From the NCBI GenBank assembly GCA_900772565.1, contig CAAHET010000037.1, positions 1 to 11,018 on the forward strand: 11,018 nucleotides of DNA, given 5' to 3'. A program made the translations under genes and the position numbers. This stretch comes from an uncultured Faecalibacterium sp. Its GTDB lineage: Bacteria; Bacillota; Clostridia; Oscillospirales; Ruminococcaceae. The stretch's first letter is position 1, and each line of letters starts with the position of its first letter. Positions 6,407 through 11,018 of this stretch are shown here, in pieces. The notes under the pieces are model-generated. The model did not search any database, was not told the DNA's origin, and saw only the letters and a program-made list of their open reading frames with translations.

Positions 6407-7723
6407 TCAGGCAGCCTTCAGGTTCTGCACGGCATCGGTCAGGTGGGTCACCTGCTCCAGTGCAGCGGCCTTATACAGGGTCTCGCGGCTCAGCAGCTCC
6501 ACGCTCTCGGCCAGTTCGGTCTCCAGATCCGCGTAGCTGGCTGCGGTGTAAGCGGCTTTTACCTTGCTCTGTGCTTCGGCGACCACAGCCTGCAGGGCGG
6601 CGCGGTCGGCATCACTTGCCAGCTCGTGCTTGGCAAGGTTCTCAGCAGTGGTCTGGAACTTGACCACCGTGTCGGCGTAGCCCAGTGCGCGGATGGTGAT
6701 GGTCCAGTAGCCGGTGCCATCGGTGCCCTCCGGCAGCTGGCAGCGGGCGGAATCGCTCAGACCCAGCTGGATGCCCATGGCTTTGTGCATCCAGTTGTCG
6801 GCTGCAAACTTGGTGCCATAGGAGGCCTTGGCGTGGGTGTAGGTGCTGTCGTTGCCGTAGTAGGTCCACACCACAGACTGCATCCGGGAGCCCAGCTCGC
6901 CGTAGTTGCCGTTCAGGTCTACACGGATGAACTCGCCAAAGCTGCCCACGTCGCTGCCGCTGCGCAGGTTCACGGTAAGACCATCAGCAGCCTTCTGAGC
7001 GGCTTCTGCCACGCCGGAGCCGGTGCCGGTGTGCGCAGCGGAGAAGGTGTAGCCATCGCCGCTCTTGGTAGCGTACTTCAGACCGTTGGTGTTCTTGTCC
7101 ACCGCAGCCGTCAGGGCGTAGGCGGTCAGTTTATTTTCAGAGTAGCCGCCCACCAGCTGGCCGCCGTTTTCCACGACGGTGTACTTGGAGCAGAAATCGG
7201 CAAGGTCGCTGGTAGCCACGCGCACCGGCACATACTTGGTGCCCAGCACCTCGTAATGGTCCATCTGCACGGTAGAGCCGTCGGCCTTGGTAATGGTGCC
7301 GCGGTTCCAGCCTACGGTGGTGCCATCGGCCAGATAGATGGTCTTGCCATCGTCCGACCAGTGAGAAACGGTGTAGGTGCTGCCGTCCTTGGCGTAGATG
7401 ACAGCAGTGCTCTGGAAGCTGCCGCGATGCAGACCGTGGTTAGCAGTAGCGCGGGAAACGGCGTCAAATGCGCCAAGGTCGTGCTCCTCGTGGCTGTCCA
7501 GCTGCGCAGAGGCGGCAGTGCTGCCGGCAGCATAGACCTTCTCGTTTGCCCAGTACTCGTCCCAAGTCAGGGCAGCGTAGAGGTAGGTGTACTTTTTGCC
7601 CAGCAGAAAATCGAAAAAGCCGTTTTCCTCCTCGGCGGGAGCTGCGGCAAAGGCGGTGGCGGTCAGCAGACTGAACGCCATAGCCGCCGACAGCAGCAGG
7701 GAAAGAAATTTCTTTGTTCTCAT
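6407..7723 (-). CDS. Secreted Tp47-like protein with C-terminal FIVAR-like helical domain
   Basis: A 438-residue exported protein. Residues 1-26 are a signal peptide (MRTKKFLSLLLSAAMAFS.., cleavage after AFA). There is no lipobox cysteine, unlike the Treponema lipoprotein. The body resembles T. pallidum Tp47 (TpN47): LTWDEYWANE (52-61), LGAFDAVSRATANHG (83-97), GTKYVPV (161-167), NTNGLK (211-216) and TYYGNDSTYTHAKASYGTK (287-305) match stretches I recall from that protein. Tp47 has reported penicillin-binding and beta-lactamase activity, but its real role is unsettled. Residues about 370-438 look like a FIVAR-type helical domain (AALQAVVAEAQS..., SYADLETELAESVELL), common in cell-surface proteins. 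AAAGGAGC lies 7 bases before the ATG at 7723. It is first in the redox cluster, which suggests a surface partner of the flavoproteins. Function is inference. Confidence 0.85.
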   Translation of the reverse strand: MRTKKFLSLLLSAAMAFSLLTATAFAAAPAEEENGFFDFLLGKKYTYLYAALTWDEYWANEKVYAAGSTAASAQLDSHEEHDLGAFDAVSRATANHGLHRGSFQSTAVIYAKDGSTYTVSHWSDDGKTIYLADGTTVGWNRGTITKADGSTVQMDHYEVLGTKYVPVRVATSDLADFCSKYTVVENGGQLVGGYSENKLTAYALTAAVDKNTNGLKYATKSGDGYTFSAAHTGTGSGVAEAAQKAADGLTVNLRSGSDVGSFGEFIRVDLNGNYGELGSRMQSVVWTYYGNDSTYTHAKASYGTKFAADNWMHKAMGIQLGLSDSARCQLPEGTDGTGYWTITIRALGYADTVVKFQTTAENLAKHELASDADRAALQAVVAEAQSKVKAAYTAASYADLETELAESVELLSRETLYKAAALEQVTHLTDAVQNLKAA

Positions 7724-7767
7724 GGAAAATGCTCCTTTCAACAATGGCAGAAAAGTGCTGCCATATA

Positions 7768-7783
7768 GTTAGCTGTACCTAAC
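7768..7783. promoter_or_regulatory. Metal-box-like palindrome in the Tp47 leader
   Basis: GTTAGCTGTACCTAAC has perfect five-base arms GTTAG/CTAAC. It recalls the DtxR/IdeR consensus (TTAGGTTAG..CTAACCTAA) and matches the site at 7827-7842 in length and arms. It lies in the leader, 45 bases before the start codon, where a bound protein could block elongation. The identity of the regulator is inference. Confidence 0.55.
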
Positions 7784-7795
7784 ATTGCGCGCAAA

Positions 7796-7823
7796 GAAAA
7801 ACCTGCGGGGCAAAGCCCCTCAG
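7796..7823 (-). terminator. Attenuator-like hairpin in the Tp47 leader
   Basis: The minus strand reads CTGAGGGGC-TTT-GCCCCGCAG (7823-7803), eight pairs with one mismatch, followed by GTTTTTC. It lies about 25 bases after the predicted transcription start and 80 bases before the coding start. It looks like a short intrinsic terminator that may attenuate the transcript, or it may simply stabilise the leader. Confidence 0.5.
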
Positions 7824-7826
7824 ATG

Positions 7827-7842
7827 GTTAGGTTGAGCTAAT
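7827..7842. promoter_or_regulatory. DtxR/IdeR-like operator at the Tp47 transcription start
   Basis: GTTAGGTTGAGCTAAT contains TTAGGT-TG-AGCTAA. Its first seven bases after the initial G equal the start of the classical DtxR box, and GCTAA also aligns. It lies just downstream of the -10 box (7859-7854), covering the predicted start near 7847, which is ideal for repression. Metal-dependent control by a DtxR/MntR-type repressor is a reasoned guess; no such gene is in the window. Confidence 0.6.
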
Positions 7843-7853
7843 TGACGGAATTT

Positions 7854-7882
7854 AAAATAACACGCATGCAGGGGCTTGTCAA
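7854..7882 (-). promoter_or_regulatory. Promoter of the Tp47-like/FMN/Fe-S cluster
   Basis: The minus strand has a perfect TTGACA (7882-7877), a 17-base spacer and TATTTT (7859-7854). The leader would be about 125 bases and contains both palindromes and the hairpin. It is the only strong promoter seen for the four-gene cluster. Confidence 0.8.
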
Positions 7883-7920
7883 GCAAAACTGGTAAGTTTA
7901 TGAAAACAAACTTTTTTAAC

Positions 7921-7963
7921 AAAAAATGGCCAGCGCTCCCTGCTGCGGAGCGCCGGCCATTTT
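7921..7963 (-). terminator. Intrinsic terminator of the LytTR gene
   Basis: The minus strand has AAAATGGCC-GGCGCTCC paired with GGAGCGC-TGGCCATTTT across one mismatch (7963-7923), ending in a run of six T. It lies 28 bases past the stop codon at 7993-7991 and separates that gene from the Tp47 promoter. Confidence 0.85.
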
Positions 7964-7990
7964 GCTGGGATAAAACGATTTTTCTTGGGC

Positions 7991-8710
7991 TTACCCTGCC
8001 CGGGTGCAGAAGGCCTCCCGGACGGCGGCTTCCCGTCCCCGAGGGATGGGGATGCGTGCTCCGCTGCGCATCCGAACCTCGCCGGGTGCCAGCAGCTGCA
8101 CCGCCTCCAGATTGACCACATAGGAGCGGTGCGGCTGTACAAAGCGGCCATCTGCCAGCAGGGGCTGCGCTACGGCGGAAAAAGGCACCCGCAGAGAGAG
8201 AGAGGCTACATCCTCCCCCGTGGTCAGGTGGAAGTGCACGATATGATGGGTGCATTCCAGATATTCGATCTCTGCATAGGCCAGCATCCGCACGCCATCT
8301 GCGGTGGTCACGGTAAGGGCGGGGCCGTATTCCGGTTCTACCGCCCGCTTGAGGAGTGCGGAGATCTCCGGCTGGTGCACCGGCTGCAGCAGATACTGCA
8401 TGGCGTCCACCCGGTAGGCGCTGTATGCGTGGGCCGGGGTGCGGGCCACAAAGGCCAGTGGGCTGCGGCGGCCCCGGCGGCGCAGCTCTGCCGCCGCCGT
8501 AAGCCCTTCGGGCCGGGCTACCGCCGCAAGCTCAATGAGGTACAGCTCGTACCGCATCCCGGCGGCATCCTGCTGCAAAAGCGCTTCCGGGCTTTGCAGC
8601 TGCTCCACGATGCAGGCGTCCTCCCGCCGGGCAAAGAACTCTATGCACTGGTGTTCCAGCCTGCTGCGCAGCGCCCCGTCCGGGCTGCAGATGGCAATGT
8701 GAAAGATCAT
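7991..8710 (-). CDS. LytTR-family regulator with degenerate receiver domain
   Basis: A 239-residue DNA-binding protein. Residues about 1-122 have the fold pattern of a response-regulator receiver (MIFHIAIC..., YELYLIEL, DAMQYLLQPV). The catalytic residues are lost: the acidic pair after the first strand reads S9-P10, the phosphoacceptor Asp is E60, and the conserved Lys is Q109. Residues about 131-236 are a LytTR domain with typical landmarks: I148-EYLEC, RFVQPHRSYVVNL and the terminal IPIPRGR. LytTR proteins bind direct repeats upstream of target genes. With Glu in place of Asp it probably acts without phosphorylation, and no kinase gene is beside it. The ATG at 8710 is chosen for AAAGGA about 8 bases upstream; an in-frame start at 8746 lies inside the upstream hairpin. 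It neighbours the redox cluster, but a terminator separates them. Confidence 0.9.
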   Translation of the reverse strand: MIFHIAICSPDGALRSRLEHQCIEFFARREDACIVEQLQSPEALLQQDAAGMRYELYLIELAAVARPEGLTAAAELRRRGRRSPLAFVARTPAHAYSAYRVDAMQYLLQPVHQPEISALLKRAVEPEYGPALTVTTADGVRMLAYAEIEYLECTHHIVHFHLTTGEDVASLSLRVPFSAVAQPLLADGRFVQPHRSYVVNLEAVQLLAPGEVRMRSGARIPIPRGREAAVREAFCTRAG

Positions 8711-8730
8711 GGTTTGGTTTCCTTTACGGC

Positions 8731-8947
8731 AAAAGGGCTGTTGCACAGTACATTATGCAACAGCCTCTTTGCAGGGTAGACGATTTAGAATATCCTCCGC
8801 TGGCGGGTTGCGGCACCCAGCATCCGCATCGTGCCTTGGGCGGCACTTGCGTCTTGCTGGCCGCTGCCCCAACAACTCCTCCCTGTTTCCGCCACTGGCG
8901 GCGGTCGTCGTCGTTGCACTCTGGATATTTTCAGCGGAAAAACCTTT
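8731..8947 (-). repeat. Dispersed structured repeat, long copy (element B)
   Basis: Read on the minus strand, this copy starts TTTTTCCGCTGAAAATATCC, AGAG (8946-8919 region). It carries about 115 bases not found in element A, then resumes AGCGGAGGATATTC (8801-8788) and AAATCGTC, and ends in the hairpin GGCTGTTGCA/TGCAACAGCC (8765-8736) followed by CTTTT. AATATCC (8929-8923) pairs with GGATATT (8795-8789). The extra segment holds further hairpins: CCGCC-AGT-GGCGG (8901-8889), TTGTTGG/CCAGCAA, GTGCC/GGCAC and GGGT/ACCC. The end hairpin is the likely terminator of the peptidase gene. No coding gene is seen in this 243-base gap. The LytTR promoter must lie within or just beyond this element, but I could not fix it. 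Confidence 0.7.
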
Positions 8948-8953
8948 TTATAT

Positions 8954-10753
8954 TCAGCAGCCGATGGCGGCGCACTTCTCGGCCAGCCATGCGCGCTCGT
9001 TCTCGTTCAGGCGGGGTGCCAGCTGCTCGAACACCTTGCGGTGGTAGTCGTTCAGCCATGCGACCTGCTCCTTGTCCAGCACGCCGGGCACGATGGGCGA
9101 GGTGGCAATGGGCACAAAGGTGATGGGACGGAAGGCAAGGAAGGTGCCGTACTGGTTGTCGGCCTTGTGGTAGCACTCGATCTCGTTTTCAATGCGGATG
9201 CCCACTTCGCCGGCCTCGTACACGCCGGGCTCGTCGGTGACGATCATGCCCGGGCGCATCAGGGTGGTGTTGCGGCCGTTCAAAGCGTGGGGACCCTCAT
9301 GGACGTTGCCCACAAAGCTGACGCTGTGGCCGGTGCCGCAGCGGTAGTTGATGAGGTGACGCCACAGCGGCTCGCGGGCGATGGTGTCCAGCATGTGGCA
9401 GTCACAGTAGTCCAGCCAGACGGCCTTGGCAATATCGATGTGGCACTGCAAAGTCCAGGTATAGAACAGCCGCTCGTCCTCGGTCAGTTCGCCCAGAGGG
9501 TAGGTGCGGGTGATGTCGGTGGTGCCGTCCAGATAGGTAGCGCCGCTGTCCACCAGCAAAAAGCCCTTGCGCTGCAGAACGGCGTGATCCTCCGGGGTGG
9601 CGTGGTAGTGCATCATGGCTGCGTTGCCGCCGTAGGCTGCAATGGTGCCAAAGCTCTCCACAAGGAACTTGTCGTCCGCGCTGCGGTACTTGTGCAGGAT
9701 CTCGTCCACGGTCAGCTCGGTCAGCTCTTCCCCAGCAGCCAGACGGTTTTCCAGCTCGATCTGGAACCGCACCATGGCCACGGCGTCTCGCAGATGGGAC
9801 TCGCGCAGGTGTGCCAGCTCCACCTCGTTCTTCACGCCCTTCATGGCCAGCAGGGGGTCGGCAGCGTCCTTCACGGTCAGGGCGGGGTTGTTTTCCAGCA
9901 CCTGATACACGGCGTAGTTCACGGTGGCGCTCTCAGCCAGCACGGTCTGCGGCTCGGTCTCGGCGGCCATCACGTCCAGAATGCTGTCGTAGTCGGCCAG
10001 CGTCACACCGTTGGCTTCCAGCTCTGCCTTGGCCTCCGGGGTGACCCGTGCCTGATTGATGAACAGCACGGCGCGGCTCGGGGTAACATAGCAGTAGGCC
10101 ATGGCGTAGGGGGTACACTCGATATCCATGGCGCGCAGGTTCAAAAGCCAAGCCAGATTATCCAGCTTGCCCACCAGCTGGGCTGTGCAGCCCTGCTCCT
10201 TCAGCTTGCCGCGCAGCTGCTCCAGCTTTTCTGCCGGGGAGAAGCCTGCGTACTCCTTGGGCAGGATCCATGCCGGGGTGGCCGGGCGGGCAGGGCGGCC
10301 CTCCACCCACAGCTCATCCTCCAAGAACAGGGTCTTGATGCTGCCGTGCTTGGGCTCCAGCTCCTTTTTCAGGTTATTGACCAGTGCACAGTTGGCGGTC
10401 AGGCCGCACAGACCCAGCGTGCCGCCCTCGGGCAGCACTTTGCCGCAGTATTCCTCGGCGGTGGGCACGCCCGGCTCGCCCATGCGCATCAGCTGGATCT
10501 CGGTACCGGCGATCTCTTTCTCTGCCTGCACAAAATACCGGCCATCTGCCCAGACGGCGCTCTCGGTCATAGTGACCACAAAGTTGGAGTTTTCGCCGTG
10601 GAAGCCGGAGAAGTAGGTCAGGGAGGTGTAGTGGTCGGGCAGGTACTCGCTGGAATGCGGGTCGCCCACCGGGATCAGATAGACGTCCACGCCATTTGCC
10701 TGCATAGCGGCACGCAGCGCGGCCAGACGCTCGGGAACTGTGTTCATACTCAT
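8954..10753 (-). CDS. Xaa-Pro aminopeptidase (M24B, long form)
   Basis: A 599-residue cytoplasmic metallopeptidase that removes an N-terminal residue preceding proline. Two creatinase-like N-terminal domains (about 7-140 and 170-300) precede the pita-bread catalytic domain (about 315-530) and a C-terminal extension (540-599). Metal ligands are all present: D402 (VDSGATYLDG), D413 (TTDITRT), H476 (GTGHS), E508 (DEPG) and E522 (RIENE). H485 (NVHEGP) fits the substrate site. The length and extra C-terminal domain match the eukaryote-like XPNPEP1/PepP2 long form rather than the shorter E. coli PepP. The ATG at 10753 follows AGAGGG by 8 bases. It is a single gene with its own promoter and end hairpin. 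It probably serves peptide catabolism, with no evident link to its neighbours. No catalytic residue is missing. Confidence 0.95.
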   Translation of the reverse strand: MSMNTVPERLAALRAAMQANGVDVYLIPVGDPHSSEYLPDHYTSLTYFSGFHGENSNFVVTMTESAVWADGRYFVQAEKEIAGTEIQLMRMGEPGVPTAEEYCGKVLPEGGTLGLCGLTANCALVNNLKKELEPKHGSIKTLFLEDELWVEGRPARPATPAWILPKEYAGFSPAEKLEQLRGKLKEQGCTAQLVGKLDNLAWLLNLRAMDIECTPYAMAYCYVTPSRAVLFINQARVTPEAKAELEANGVTLADYDSILDVMAAETEPQTVLAESATVNYAVYQVLENNPALTVKDAADPLLAMKGVKNEVELAHLRESHLRDAVAMVRFQIELENRLAAGEELTELTVDEILHKYRSADDKFLVESFGTIAAYGGNAAMMHYHATPEDHAVLQRKGFLLVDSGATYLDGTTDITRTYPLGELTEDERLFYTWTLQCHIDIAKAVWLDYCDCHMLDTIAREPLWRHLINYRCGTGHSVSFVGNVHEGPHALNGRNTTLMRPGMIVTDEPGVYEAGEVGIRIENEIECYHKADNQYGTFLAFRPITFVPIATSPIVPGVLDKEQVAWLNDYHRKVFEQLAPRLNENERAWLAEKCAAIGC

Positions 10754-10816
10754 AACAAAAGCCCTCTTTCTGTCATTTGCCGGAAAAACGTCCGGCGGCG
10801 ATGGTTTGCTGCTGCT

Positions 10817-10845
10817 ATTGTATCATTCTGCGGGGAAGAATGCAA
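10817..10845 (-). promoter_or_regulatory. Promoter of the Xaa-Pro aminopeptidase gene
   Basis: The minus strand has TTGCAT (10845-10840), a 17-base spacer and TACAAT (10822-10817). The -10 box is strong and the -35 box weak. The leader is about 57 bases and includes a small GCCGG/CCGGC hairpin (about 10778-10795). Confidence 0.7.
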
Positions 10846-10885
10846 TGCGGGGGCGATTTGGAATGCGCTCCGCTTGCAGGGAACA

Positions 10886-11018
10886 CCCCCTCAGTCTGCT
10901 CACTGTGTTCGCAGCCAGCTCCCCCAAGGGGACGCCTTTGTGTTGTGCCGGAAACTTTGCCGCCACCGCCAAAAGCCGTCCCCTTGGGGAAGGTGGCATC
11001 GCCGCAGGCGATGACGGA
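10886..11018. repeat. MITE-like inverted repeat, cut by the window end
   Basis: The stretch 10915-10940 (CCAGCTCCCCCAAGGGGACG then CCTTTG) is an imperfect reverse complement of 10970-10995. Outside it, CCCCCTCAGTC (10886-10896) on the left and ATCGCC-GCA-GGCGAT-GACGGA (10999-11018) on the right give the same layout as the repeats at 7-262. No gene is seen between 10754 and the window end; the bases between the promoter and this repeat hold nothing I recognise. Confidence 0.65.

Noticed and set aside
7724..7744. An upstream TTG start for the Tp47-like protein adding seven residues
   Set aside because: The ribosome site AAAGGAGC lies inside that extension, correctly spaced for the ATG at 7723, and the signal peptide begins at MRTKKF.
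6383..7768. A 461-codon open frame on the plus strand opposite the Tp47-like gene
   Set aside because: It is a Gly/Ala/Val/His-rich shadow with no ribosome site or domain. The minus strand has a signal peptide, ribosome site and family motifs.
7762..7794. A second promoter (TTGCGC with TATATG) for the Tp47-like gene near the leader palindrome
   Set aside because: The spacing is about 21 bases and both boxes are weak, while a near-consensus promoter exists at 7854-7882.
8736..8770. A TGCATAAT stretch in the repeat hairpin as the -10 box of the LytTR promoter
   Set aside because: No acceptable -35 box is found 16-18 bases upstream and the site lies inside a strong terminator-like stem, so it was not annotated.
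8831..11014. A 727-codon open frame on the plus strand opposite the peptidase gene
   Set aside because: It is rich in His, Gln, Gly and Val runs typical of an antisense frame of a GC-rich gene, has no recognisable domain, and runs through a promoter and a repeat. The minus-strand protein has full M24 motifs.

Overview
The window looks like chromosome from a gut Bacillota of the Oscillospiraceae, most like Faecalibacterium or a near relative. This rests on high GC, low-GC promoters with good -35/-10 boxes, an FCD-type GntR regulator, FMN-binding/ferredoxin proteins, and dispersed inverted repeats of the CTCTCCC..GGGAGAG kind. It is inferred from gene content and style, not from a marker gene.

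Layout. 1-262: a mosaic of inverted repeats with no gene. 265-1020 (-): FadR-type GntR regulator with its own strong promoter and a palindrome over the -35 box. 1284-3726 (+): a divergent unit of a small membrane-anchored protein and a P1B-type metal ATPase with an atypical metal-site motif, separated by an intrinsic terminator. 3731-3882: a perfect hairpin, then a repeat element ending in a bidirectional terminator. 3886-7723 (-): a four-gene redox cluster. In order of transcription it encodes a secreted Tp47-like protein, an extracytoplasmic protein with two FMN-binding domains, a small membrane-anchored FMN-binding protein, and a NapH-like membrane protein with two [4Fe-4S] motifs. The last three genes overlap by ATGA and must be co-translated. 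7991-8710 (-): LytTR regulator with a degenerate receiver. 8731-8947: second, larger copy of the repeat element. 8954-10753 (-): Xaa-Pro aminopeptidase with its own promoter. 10754-11018: promoter, then a repeat running off the window.

How it works together. The redox cluster is the most interesting part. A quinol- or ferredoxin-facing membrane Fe-S protein could pass electrons to flavins outside the membrane. Its promoter carries two GTTAG-N6-CTAAC palindromes resembling DtxR/IdeR iron boxes, one on the predicted transcription start. I therefore propose a flavin-based extracellular electron transfer or ferric-reduction module under metal control. A similarly spaced palindrome lies upstream of the P-type ATPase promoter, so both loci may belong to one metal regulon.

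The second novelty is a two-copy dispersed element (3778-3882 and 8731-8947). Its stem arms differ by compensating changes, which suggests a structured RNA or a mobile terminator-bearing repeat.
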